A stretch of DNA of 64,000 nucleotides from contig CALRIT020000005.1 of the NCBI GenBank assembly GCA_943361925.1, positions 1-64,000 on the forward strand, given 5' to 3'. The stretch comes from CAISCU01 sp943361925. GTDB lineage: Bacteria > Bacteroidota > Bacteroidia > UKL13-3. The notes beneath the pieces are model-generated. The model did no database searches and had not been told where the DNA came from. It worked only from the letters and a program-made list of their open reading frames with translations. The stretch's first letter is position 1. The number at the start of each line of letters is the position of its first letter. A program made the position numbers and the translations under genes. Of this stretch, positions 52,520 through 60,800 are shown one piece after another.

Positions 52520-53002
52520 ATGAGTGAGTATAATGGTGAAATAAAAAAGATGATGATCATCTTATCGAAAGCAACATTGGAAAATGTTTATGCAGCTTTT
52601 GTATTGGCTAATGGAGCAAGAATGGAAGGTATTGAAGCAGAAATATTCTTTACATTCTTTGGATTGGAAGCGGTGCACAAGAAAAAACTTGAACATTTAC
52701 ACGTAGCAACAGTTGGTAATCCTGCTATGCATATGCCAACAATGTTGGGTGGCTTGCCCGGCATGGAAGCTTTGGCTACGAGCATGATGAAAAAAGAAAT
52801 GGAAAGAATTGATATGCCTGATGTGCATGAGTTTTTAGATATTCTAACTGCTTCAGGTGTTAAATTGTGGGCTTGTAAATTAGCTATGGATATGTTCCAC
52901 TACAAAAAAGAAGATTTATACGAAGGGGTTGATGATGTAATAACTGTTGGTGACTTTTACAAACAAGGGTCTGTTTTAGGTACTCACATGTTGTTTGTTT
53001 AG
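52520..53002 (+). CDS. DsrE/DsrF-like sulfurtransferase
   Basis: This 160-residue protein belongs to the DsrE/DsrF/DrsH-like fold: MMIILSKATLENVYAAFVLANGA, then EAEIFFTFFGLEAV, and the conserved Cys in VKLWACKLAMDMF that would carry sulfane sulfur. A Met-rich middle stretch (MHMPTMLGGLPGMEALATSMMKKEM) is typical of the DsrE2-like subgroup. It is third in the SQR operon and is likely the sulfur relay between SQR-derived persulfide and the TusE-like protein. A strong terminator follows. Confidence 0.85.
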   Translation: MSEYNGEIKKMMIILSKATLENVYAAFVLANGARMEGIEAEIFFTFFGLEAVHKKKLEHLHVATVGNPAMHMPTMLGGLPGMEALATSMMKKEMERIDMPDVHEFLDILTASGVKLWACKLAMDMFHYKKEDLYEGVDDVITVGDFYKQGSVLGTHMLFV

Positions 53003-53020
53003 TTTTACTTCTAAGAACAA

Positions 53021-53053
53021 AAGAAAAGCCATCGGATTCCGATGGCTTTTCTT
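53021..53053. terminator. Bidirectional terminator between the two sulfur units
   Basis: AAGAAAAGCCATCGG pairs with CCGATGGCTTTTCTT, a perfect 15-bp stem around a 3-nt ATT loop, with T runs on either strand. It separates the SQR operon (+) from the rhodanese-thioredoxin gene (-). Confidence 0.92.
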
Positions 53054-53076
53054 TTTGTAGCTACTAAAAAAATCGA

Positions 53077-53808
53077 CTACAGTTTAGTTTCTGCTAAGAT
53101 GGTTTTCTCGTCTATAAGTCCTTTGTGTTCCCATACTTTTTCACCATTGTGGTAAAGTTGTAAAACTGGGATTGCATCGATTCCCATGCTTTGTAACAAA
53201 GTTGCGTTTTCATCAGCATCAACTTTTAATAGTTTAAGTTTATCAGCTTTGTCTTGGCTGATTTTTTCAACTATTGGTGCCAATTGCTTACATGGCTTGC
53301 ACCATACTGCATTGTAATCAACCAATACATATTCTTTATCACTTACAAGTTTTTTAAATGCTTCCATTGTTAGTCCTGAATCAGCTGATTTTTCTGCTCC
53401 GGCTCCTGCTTCCAATTCAAATCCTTCCGCTCTCCATTTCATAATACCGGGCATTTCATACACGGTTTTAAATCCCTGTTCCTTTAAATAAGATGCAGCT
53501 GAACTACTTCTTCCTCCAGATAAACAGTACACATAAACAGTTTTTGTTTTATCTAAAGTTTTAACACTTTCTTCAAAAGCATTGCTATTAATATTCATGT
53601 TTTGAGCGCCCTTAACATGGCCTTCCGAAAACTCTTCAGGTGTTCTCACATCCACTATTTGAGCATTTTTATCTTCCTCAATGAGTTTCTTAAATTCTGC
53701 AGCACTAACTTTTCCTCCTCCGGTTTTAGTTCCCGTAGCGTTTTGACAAGCTGCAAATGTGATTGTTGTAACAAGAATTACAACAAATAGACTAATATAT
53801 TTATTCAT
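53077..53808 (-). CDS. Rhodanese-thioredoxin fusion lipoprotein
   Basis: This 243-residue protein has a type II signal peptide with lipobox ending at Cys21 (TFAACQN), so it is anchored in a membrane. Residues about 33-130 are a rhodanese domain with active-site Cys95 in VYCLSGGRS, and residues about 145-243 are a thioredoxin domain with the CxxC pair in VWCKPCK. The fusion could move sulfane sulfur from a substrate onto the rhodanese Cys and release or reduce it with the adjacent dithiol in the periplasm. It is convergent with the SQR operon and has its own leader after a terminator. Confidence 0.9.
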   Translation of the reverse strand: MNKYISLFVVILVTTITFAACQNATGTKTGGGKVSAAEFKKLIEEDKNAQIVDVRTPEEFSEGHVKGAQNMNINSNAFEESVKTLDKTKTVYVYCLSGGRSSSAASYLKEQGFKTVYEMPGIMKWRAEGFELEAGAGAEKSADSGLTMEAFKKLVSDKEYVLVDYNAVWCKPCKQLAPIVEKISQDKADKLKLLKVDADENATLLQSMGIDAIPVLQLYHNGEKVWEHKGLIDEKTILAETKL

Positions 53809-53865
53809 GTTTTTAAGTTTAATTATCTTTATTATTTCGCAATATCTCTAAATTTAAGAGTAAAA

Positions 53866-53901
53866 AAAACATTCATTTTAATTGAATAAAATGAATGTTT
53901 T
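53866..53901 (-). terminator. Terminator of the thioredoxin/rhodanese operon
   Basis: AAACATTCATTTTA (53867-53880) pairs with TAAAATGAATGTTT (53887-53900) around ATTGAA. The stem is followed on the minus strand by a run of eight T, so it ends the four-gene rhodanese operon. Confidence 0.9.
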
Positions 53902-53934
53902 CTTGAAAAATTTGCGATTGATTTTCTAATATCT

Positions 53935-54228
53935 CTAAGCAAATTGCTCAATTTTTTGTTTCAAATGATTAGCAGGAACAACTCCTGATTGTCTCCATTT
54001 AATTTCTCCTTTTTGGAAGATGATGAGAGTTGGTACACCTTGTATTTGGTAAGCTTGTGCCGCAGATGGATTTCTATCAACATCAACTTTAATAATGCTG
54101 GCTGTATCTCCAATTTGTCCTGCAAGTTCTTTAAGAATAGGTCCCATCATTTTACATGGGCCACACCATTCAGCTGAAAAGTCTACAAGTACCGGCTTTT
54201 CTGAATTAATGATTTCGTTAAATGTCAT
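53935..54228 (-). CDS. Thioredoxin
   Basis: This is a 97-residue thioredoxin with active site AEWCGPCKMMGP, the cis-Pro segment GVPTLIIFQKG, and the expected length from ATG 54228 (MTFNEIINSEKPVLVDF). An in-frame ATG at 54273 would add 15 residues that overlap the upstream gene. It overlaps the DUF2892 gene end (stop at 54218) by 11 bases, so translation is coupled. It is the last gene of the rhodanese operon and likely reduces persulfides formed by those rhodaneses. Confidence 0.93.
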   Translation of the reverse strand: MTFNEIINSEKPVLVDFSAEWCGPCKMMGPILKELAGQIGDTASIIKVDVDRNPSAAQAYQIQGVPTLIIFQKGEIKWRQSGVVPANHLKQKIEQFA

Positions 54229-54439
54229 TTTTTGATTTATTATCTTGTTGAGGAATTGCACAAGTGCCACCAAAACAACCTTTGCCCATAATTACCTGGT
54301 ACCATAAAAATGCCAGTATAGGTATCATCATCCAGTTTTTGTCCATGATTAGTTGAATACTAATGGTAGTAGTCATAATTAATCCAAGAATTCTGGTGAA
54401 ACTCCAGTTTCGGTAAACTTGTAGAATAAAATTGTTCAT
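54218..54439 (-). CDS. DUF2892-type small membrane protein (split YgaP-like)
   Basis: This 73-residue membrane protein has hydrophobic segments (FTRILGLIMTTTISIQLIM and WMMIPILAFLWYQVIM) and a short tail with two Cys, GKGCFGGTC. This matches the DUF2892 membrane part of YgaP, which in E. coli is fused to a rhodanese. Here the rhodanese is the immediately adjacent gene (54440-54757, no gap), so the pair looks like a split YgaP. The Cys pair facing the membrane surface could accept sulfane sulfur (inference). Confidence 0.75.
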   Translation of the reverse strand: MNNFILQVYRNWSFTRILGLIMTTTISIQLIMDKNWMMIPILAFLWYQVIMGKGCFGGTCAIPQQDNKSKNDI

Positions 54440-54757
54440 CTATTTTTCGAATTTTCTCATGTTCATCCAGCTACCACCGTTGTGAACATTTGTATATCCT
54501 GCACTCTTTAAAATTCCTTTTGCACTAGCACTTCTCATACCCGAAGCACAACAGGTAATGATTGGCTGATCCTTATCTTTTAGTTTCTTTAAATTTCCTG
54601 CAAGTTGATCAACTGGAATATTTATCGATCCTTTAACATGTCCTCCTCCAAATTCAGATTTACTTCTAACATCAATTATAATTCCACCATTAGCAAGTAA
54701 TTCTGCAAAGTCGGCTTTAGGACCCATGCCTAAAATTGATTTGATTGTATTTAACAT
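54440..54757 (-). CDS. Rhodanese-like sulfurtransferase
   Basis: This is a 105-residue single-domain rhodanese with active-site loop CCASGMRS, the second Cys being catalytic, and the CH2A-type segment IIDVRSKSEFGGGHVKGSINIPV. There is no signal peptide. It starts 4 bases after the first rhodanese's stop, and its stop abuts the DUF2892 start, fitting a single operon and a split YgaP arrangement. Confidence 0.9.
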   Translation of the reverse strand: MLNTIKSILGMGPKADFAELLANGGIIIDVRSKSEFGGGHVKGSINIPVDQLAGNLKKLKDKDQPIITCCASGMRSASAKGILKSAGYTNVHNGGSWMNMRKFEK

Positions 54758-54761
54758 ATTC

Positions 54762-55040
54762 TTATTGATTCAATAAATAATTTACACTTGTCCAGCCACC
54801 ACCATTCTGACATTCAATTCCATGCTGTTGCAAAAATGCAGTAGCCTGGGCGCTTCTTCCGCCTGATGCGCAACAAAGTACTAAGTTTTCTTTTCCTCTG
54901 AATTCTTCAATTCTATCAGGAACTTCCATCAAAGGAATATTAATACTTCCAGAAACATGTCCTCCCATAAATTCCATTGGAGTTCTTACATCAACGATTG
55001 TTTTTTCTTCTGCTTTTAAAGCTGCAACTAATCTATCCAT
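54762..55040 (-). CDS. Rhodanese-like sulfurtransferase
   Basis: This is a 92-residue single-domain rhodanese from ATG 55040 (MDRLVAALKAEEK), with active-site loop CCASGGRS and the segment IVDVRTPMEFMGGHVSGSINIPL. An upstream in-frame TTG at 55079 is unlikely because a candidate promoter box overlaps it. It leads a four-gene operon (two rhodaneses, DUF2892, thioredoxin) that carries the same palindromic site upstream as the SQR operon. Confidence 0.9.
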   Translation of the reverse strand: MDRLVAALKAEEKTIVDVRTPMEFMGGHVSGSINIPLMEVPDRIEEFRGKENLVLCCASGGRSAQATAFLQQHGIECQNGGGWTSVNYLLNQ

Positions 55041-55076
55041 CTGTTTTAATTGTTTTACTTTTTGTAATTGATGATG

Positions 55077-55084
55077 CAAAATTA
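55077..55084 (-). promoter_or_regulatory. Candidate -7 box for the rhodanese operon (TAATTTTG)
   Basis: On the minus strand TAATTTTG fits TAnnTTTG, with a TTTG 15 bases upstream (55100-55103), slightly shorter than the usual spacing. The predicted leader to ATG 55040 is about 30 bases and A-rich. Confidence 0.4.
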
Positions 55085-55106
55085 GATTGCTTCCACCTAC
55101 AAAAAA

Positions 55107-55120
55107 GGAACAATTGTTAC
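55107..55120. promoter_or_regulatory. Second copy of the GNAACAATTGTTAC operator-like motif
   Basis: GGAACAATTGTTAC matches the SQR palindrome GTAACAATTGTTAC at 13 of 14 positions. Its centre is about 43 bases upstream of the start point predicted from the -7 box at 55077-55084, the position used by class II Crp/Fnr-type activators. Confidence 0.5.
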
Positions 55121-55151
55121 TTAATCAGGAAAATTATTGATGAGGGTTAAT

Positions 55152-55388
55152 TTATTTTAAAATACCTATTTGTTCAAACTTATCAAAAACGTTCTCGTTA
55201 TGAGGAGCGTCGGCCAATTCCGGTGTTAAATCCTGGCCTGCCCAATGCTCATAATGTTTACCATCACGCCATAACCTACTTTTACTTACATCGTAAATTT
55301 TACCTTCAAAGGCTACCCAAATTTCGGGCTTATCCTGTCCATTTCTTAATGCAAGTTGTGCCCTTGTATAAGTTGGATATTCATTCAT
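55152..55388 (-). CDS. Small cytochrome b5-like heme-binding protein
   Basis: This is a 78-residue protein from ATG 55388 (MNEYPTYTRAQLALRNG); a longer frame upstream overlaps the helicase gene and is unlikely. It resembles the cytochrome b5/steroid-binding-like family (COG4892-type): IWVAFEGKIYDVSKSRLWRDGKHYEHWAGQDLTP. A heme His or His pair in KHYEHWAGQD is plausible but not the classic HPGG. There is no membrane anchor. It is downstream of and close to the DEAD-box gene, and could carry electrons to an oxygenase or desaturase (inference). Confidence 0.75.
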   Translation of the reverse strand: MNEYPTYTRAQLALRNGQDKPEIWVAFEGKIYDVSKSRLWRDGKHYEHWAGQDLTPELADAPHNENVFDKFEQIGILK

Positions 55389-55395
55389 AATTGTA

Positions 55396-56616
55396 TTAAG
55401 ATGGTTTTTTAGGATTTCTTTTAAAATTTGGTTTGAATTTCTTTTTAAATCCTGAACTTTGTTTTTTTTCGGGTTGATATTCCGGTGCAGCTCCCAAATG
55501 TTCAGGCAAGGCACTTTTCTCCAAAACTCTTTCTATCAATTGTTCAATATGATGAAAACGTCTTTGGTCTTTTTCATTGATAAAAGTAATGGCTGTTCCG
55601 GTTGATTCCCCTCTGGCTGTTCTTCCAATTCTATGCACATAATCCTCAGGATCCGGCGGTACATCAAAGTTTACAACCAAATCAACACCATCAACATCAA
55701 TTCCTCTTGATAAAATATCTGTTCCAATAATGATGTTCAGCTTTTTATTTTTGAACTCATTCATGATATCTTCTCTTTCTTTTTGTTCAAGGTCGGAGTG
55801 AAAAGATTTTGCCTTTAATCCCAATTGTTTAAATTCATATTGAAGACTTTTCACTTTCTCCTTAGTTGATGCAAATATGATAACACTTTGATAAGATGTT
55901 TCTTTGAATAAATGGTGAATCAATGGAAGCTTTTGACCATCATATGTCATATAAGCCAATTGATTGATACCCGCTGCCGGTTTTGAAATAGATAAACTTA
56001 TCTGTTCGGGTTCATGTAAAATTTTGTTAGCTAGCGTTCTGATTTTTGGTGGCATTGTTGCCGAAAACATCAATGTTTGTCTGTCTTTCGGTAGGTAACC
56101 AATAATTTTAACAATGTCTTCGTAAAAACCCATATCAAGCATTTTATCCGCTTCATCTAAAACCAAATGTTGAAGGTGATTGAACTTAATTTCTCCGGTA
56201 ACCAATTGTGAAATAAGTCTTCCTGGTGTTGATATGATAATGTCTGCTCCTTTTAACAAAGCTTTTCTTTGCTGCTCGTAAATATGTCCATCACCACCGC
56301 CAAATATAGCTGTTGAGCTAACATCGATATAATAACTAAATCCTTGTACTTGTTGGTCTATTTGTTGCGCAAGTTCTCTTGTTGGAACCAATATCAGTGT
56401 GTTTAATCCTTTATGACCTTTTGCTGCTATTTTATTTAAAATAGGCAATACATAAGCTGCTGTTTTACCTGTGCCTGTTTGTGCACATGCAATTAAATCA
56501 TAATGGTCTAAAATAATCGGAATTGCTTTTTCCTGAATGGGAGTTGGCGTATAAAATCCCATGGCATCTAATCCATCTAAAAGCGGATATTCAAAATAAA
56601 AATCGTCAAATGTCAA
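55396..56616 (-). CDS. DEAD-box RNA helicase
   Basis: This 406-residue ATP-dependent RNA helicase of RhlE type has a Q-motif (GFYTPTPIQEKAIP), Walker A AQTGTGKT, PTRELA, DEAD in VLDEADKML, SAT (FSATMP) and HRIGRTAR. The Lys-rich C-terminal tail (KKKFKPNFKRNPKKPS) is typical of RNA-binding extensions. It is cytoplasmic, with roles in RNA remodelling and ribosome assembly by family knowledge. The tail ends 8 bases before the cytochrome b5-like start. Confidence 0.95.
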   Translation of the reverse strand: MTFDDFYFEYPLLDGLDAMGFYTPTPIQEKAIPIILDHYDLIACAQTGTGKTAAYVLPILNKIAAKGHKGLNTLILVPTRELAQQIDQQVQGFSYYIDVSSTAIFGGGDGHIYEQQRKALLKGADIIISTPGRLISQLVTGEIKFNHLQHLVLDEADKMLDMGFYEDIVKIIGYLPKDRQTLMFSATMPPKIRTLANKILHEPEQISLSISKPAAGINQLAYMTYDGQKLPLIHHLFKETSYQSVIIFASTKEKVKSLQYEFKQLGLKAKSFHSDLEQKEREDIMNEFKNKKLNIIIGTDILSRGIDVDGVDLVVNFDVPPDPEDYVHRIGRTARGESTGTAITFINEKDQRRFHHIEQLIERVLEKSALPEHLGAAPEYQPEKKQSSGFKKKFKPNFKRNPKKPS

Positions 56617-56667
56617 AATCTGTATTCAATAAGTTTCTAAAATACAATAAAATTTCGAAAGAGACTA

Positions 56668-56704
56668 AATTATCGGGTTAAAACAGTTGTAAAACCCGAT
56701 AATT
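56668..56704 (-). terminator. Terminator-like hairpin after asd
   Basis: AATTATCGGGTT (56668-56679) pairs with AACCCGATAATT (56693-56704), a 12-bp perfect stem, just downstream of the asd stop on the minus strand. The T tract is weak. Confidence 0.55.
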
Positions 56705-56717
56705 ATTATAAATATGA

Positions 56718-57710
56718 CTATTTAACCAGATTTTTTGAAATTAGATATTCTGCTATTTGAACAGCGTTTGTAGCAGCACCTTTTCTTAAATTATCAGCAA
56801 CAATCCACATGTTTAAACAATTTGATTTCGATTCATCCCTTCTAATTCTTCCAACAAATACCTCATCTTTATCATGCGCAAATAATGGCATTGGATAAAT
56901 AAATGCTTCCGGTAAATCCTGAACAATAACTCCTTCTGCTTCACTTAATGTCTTTTTGATTTCATCAATATCAAACTCATTTTCAAACTCAATATTTACA
57001 CTTTCACTATGACCACCAGTTGTAGGAATTCTTACACATGTAGCAGTAACAGCTATGTTCTGATCACGCATAATTTTTTTGGTTTCCATCACCATTTTCA
57101 TCTCTTCTTTGGTATAGTCATTGTCCATAAATACATCAATCTGTGGAATTACATTTTTATCGATTTTGTATTTATAAGCCATTTCTCCATCTACACCTTG
57201 TCTTTCATTGTCCATTTGTTGAACCGCTTTCACTCCGGTTCCGGTAACGCTTTGATAAGTGCTTACAACAACACGTTTAATTCTGTTTTTAAGATGAAGT
57301 GGATTTAAAGCCAAAACCATTTGTATAGTTGAACAATTTGGATTAGCAATAATTTTATCGTTTACTCCAATTTCATCAGCATTGATTTCAGGAACAATTA
57401 ATTTGTTATCAGGATTCATTCTCCATGCAGATGAATTGTCGATGACAAATGTTCCAACTTCAGCAAATTTTGGTGCCCATTCCAATGATGTACTTCCGCC
57501 TGCCGAGAACAAAGCTATAGCAGGTTTTGCATCGATGGCAGCTTGCATGCTGTGTATCTTAAAAGATTTTCCCTTGAATTGAATTTCCTTACCAACCGAT
57601 TTCTCAGAGGCAACAGGAATTAATTCAGTTACAGGAAAATTTCTTTCCTCTAATACTTTCAGCATTACCGAACCAACTAAGCCGGTAGCTCCAACAACAG
57701 CAATTTTCAT
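56718..57710 (-). CDS. asd: Aspartate-semialdehyde dehydrogenase
   Basis: This 330-residue protein has the N-terminal NADP-binding motif VGATGLVGSVMLKVL, active-site Cys in NPNCSTIQM, and the catalytic-domain segments GTGVKAVQQM, RIPTTGGHSESVNIEF and the C-terminal NLRKGAATNAVQIAE. It converts aspartyl phosphate to aspartate semialdehyde for Lys, Thr, Met and diaminopimelate synthesis. Length is normal. It is monocistronic, divergent from the lamin-tail protein gene. Confidence 0.96.
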   Translation of the reverse strand: MKIAVVGATGLVGSVMLKVLEERNFPVTELIPVASEKSVGKEIQFKGKSFKIHSMQAAIDAKPAIALFSAGGSTSLEWAPKFAEVGTFVIDNSSAWRMNPDNKLIVPEINADEIGVNDKIIANPNCSTIQMVLALNPLHLKNRIKRVVVSTYQSVTGTGVKAVQQMDNERQGVDGEMAYKYKIDKNVIPQIDVFMDNDYTKEEMKMVMETKKIMRDQNIAVTATCVRIPTTGGHSESVNIEFENEFDIDEIKKTLSEAEGVIVQDLPEAFIYPMPLFAHDKDEVFVGRIRRDESKSNCLNMWIVADNLRKGAATNAVQIAEYLISKNLVK

Positions 57711-57805
57711 GAATAGGGATTTTAATTTAGGCCTCTAAAATACATCCATCAACTTGAATGAAAAAATTTTTGCGATTAAAAATCCTGAACTAACTTCTAG
57801 TTGTT

Positions 57806-60800
57806 ATGAAAACATTTAGGCTGTATTCTACTCTTTTCTGTCTTTATTTTTTATTGATGATTGGCATTTCTTCACCAATAAAAGCGCAGGTTTCAGACGA
57901 TTTTTCTGATTTTGATTTGAAGTCAAATCCTTCTTGGTTAGGTGATGATTCGCTTTTTCAGGTAAACCTTAATTCAGAACTTCAGTCGAATGCTAGAACC
58001 GGAACTTCAGGTGAAATTTCCTTAGTAATTCCAATTCTTCCTATTGGAAAAAATATGGTTTGGAAATCCGGTTTTCGCTATGGATTTAATCCCAGTTCAC
58101 AGAATGTTTTTCGTTTTTTTCTTTATGCTGATAGTCTTAATCTCCTTAAATCATCAAAGGCATTGTTCTTACAATTTGGCGGTTCAACTGGTAGCACCGA
58201 TACTCTTTTGTTGATTCAAACTAGTAATGGTCAAAAAAGTACTATCGCAAAAGGCCGACCAGCTACTCTTGGAAAATCAATCAATTCAGGCGTATTTAAG
58301 GTTTTGTTCGATTCTTCAGGCTCTTTAAGTGTTTGGTTAGATACTGCAAATGCAGCTTATTTTAACAAGGAATTTGAGTTGCCTTTTCAGTTTGATTCTA
58401 CTTTGTTTTATACAGGTTACTCTTTTAAATTTACCAGCACAAATACTAAAAATTTCTATGCTGATGATTTTTATTTTGGTCCGATTTTATTCGATACAAT
58501 TCCACCTAATGTTTCCAAAGCAAATATGCTGTCGTCTCAATTATTGGAAATTGAATTTGATGAATGTATAGATACTTCTAAACAGAATTTAGAAATCAGC
58601 TTAAACAATCAATTAATAGGCTTTAAAACAAATTGGACTCAGTCAAACAAAACACTTAGAATCATATTGGATAAGGCTTTACCGGATTCTCTTCTAGAAC
58701 TAAAACTTTCAGGAATTCAAGATTTAGCAGGAAATTTAATGGGAGATTCAAGTCTCTTTTTGTTCTATCACCAAATACAAAAACAAGAACTATTGTTTTC
58801 AGAAATAATGTTTGATCCTGAGCCTTCCAAAGGATTACCAAATGCTGAATATCTTGAAGTTTATAATGCAGGTAAATTCCCGGTTTCATTAAAGGGAATA
58901 AAAATTACTGATGGTTCCGCTACTTCTATTTTACCTGATTTTACTTTAAAACAGGATGCATTTTTATTGTTACATGCTGCTTCAGATAGCTCCTTGTTTC
59001 AAGGGAAATTCTCAGTTCTATTGGCTAATTTTCCAAGCTTAAATAATTCAGGTGATCGTTTACAAATTATAGGCACTGATGGTTTAATTATTGACGATGT
59101 TTCTTATGATATGTCGTGGTTTGGAACCTCAGTTTTGCCTGATGGTGGCTTAAGTTTGTCTTTACTTCATCCAACAAAATTATGTGAAGGAAAGAAGGCT
59201 TGGTCAGCCTCGAAAGAATCAATTGGTGGTAGTCCTAGAGAAAGAAATCTTGGATGGAATATTCTTCCTGATACAATTGCTCCGGTTTTAAGTTCTTATC
59301 AAACGATTAATCAAACAAGAATTCTTTTAGTTTTTGATGATAAAACATCACTTGGAAAACTAAAATACCTTTTTAATTCAGATTCTATCGAGGCTGATTT
59401 AGTTTGGAGCTCTTTTTTAAACGACAGTTTTATTTTCAATTGGCTTCCTCTTTCTGAAAGAGAAACTCGAAGCTTTCAATTAACTAATTGGAGTGATTGT
59501 TCGGGGAATCAACGTTTACAAAAAGCGGAGGTTTTTTACATGACACCCTCAGAAGCTTATCAAAATGATGTGCTTATCCATGAAATATTATTTGATTCCG
59601 AATTCAATAATGAATTTGTTGAATTGTTTAACAAGTCAGATCGCTTGATTCAATTAAAAAACATGGTTTTAAAAAGAGGAAGTTCATTCATCAAATTACC
59701 CGAATATCTTTTATATCCTGATTCATTTGTTGTTTTGTGTAAAGAGCCAAATATCAATTTTAAAAATCCGCTTGCTTTCAGTTCCTTTCCTTCATTGAGT
59801 TTAAATGATAGTTTGTTTCTGTTTAATTCACTCGGCTTTCGTGTGCACGAGGTTTATTATAAGCAGGATTGGTATCATGATGAATTCAAAAAGCAACAAA
59901 AATCCTGGTCAATTGAAATGATAGATTCAGAAAATCCTTGTGCTGGAATGTCCAATTGGCATGTTTCAAACAATGATGAATTTAGGCATACTGCAGGGAG
60001 AATGAATTCGGTGAAGGAATCTAATTCAGATAGGCTTAAACCCGAGTTTACAAGAATTTATCCTGTTTCAAATTCTGAAATTCTATTCTATTTTAATGAA
60101 GCTATAGATTCAAATTCATTGTTTGTTTTTAAAAGCGATTTATTTGATGGCTCCCGATTTACATCTTTTAATAACCACCAAACATTTTTGTATAAAAGTC
60201 AGAGTCCATTTGATACAGTAAATCTAATCAATATAAAATTAAATGGAATGAAAGATTGTGCAGGAAACAAACTTGTTGATACCTTGGTTTTTTTTAAATT
60301 CCCTGTTGAAGATTCAACTGCAATTGTTCTAAATGAAGTTTTATTTAATCCTAAAAGCGGCGGTTCCGATTTTATTGAATTGTACAATCGCTCTTCGAAT
60401 TATATCGATTTAAAAAATTATTATTTCGCTAGTTCAACAGATTTAATTTCTGAGTACAAAGAGGTTTTACCAATTTATGAAAAGGGCTATTTAATGCCTC
60501 CAAATTCGTATCTTGTTTTTACTGAAATTAATCAGACAGATTTTTATCCAAATGTCAATTCTAAGCTACAATTATTCTCTAGAATCCCATCTTTACCTGA
60601 TGATGGAATTTATCTTCATTTATTAGATAAAAGTGGGTATAAACTGGAAACCATGCTTGCAAGTGATGAACTGCATTTTAATTCTATTGTAGAAAAAGAA
60701 GGAGTTAGTTTAGAAAGACTTTCACCATTTTCTAATCCTAAAAACAATTGGACTTCAAGTTCTGCTTTTTGTGAGTATGCGAGTCCAACACAGAAAAATT

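Noticed and set aside
55389..55514. N-terminal extension of the cytochrome b5-like gene
   Set aside because: The longer frame runs into the DEAD-box coding end in another frame and has no domain similarity; ATG 55388 begins the recognisable sequence.
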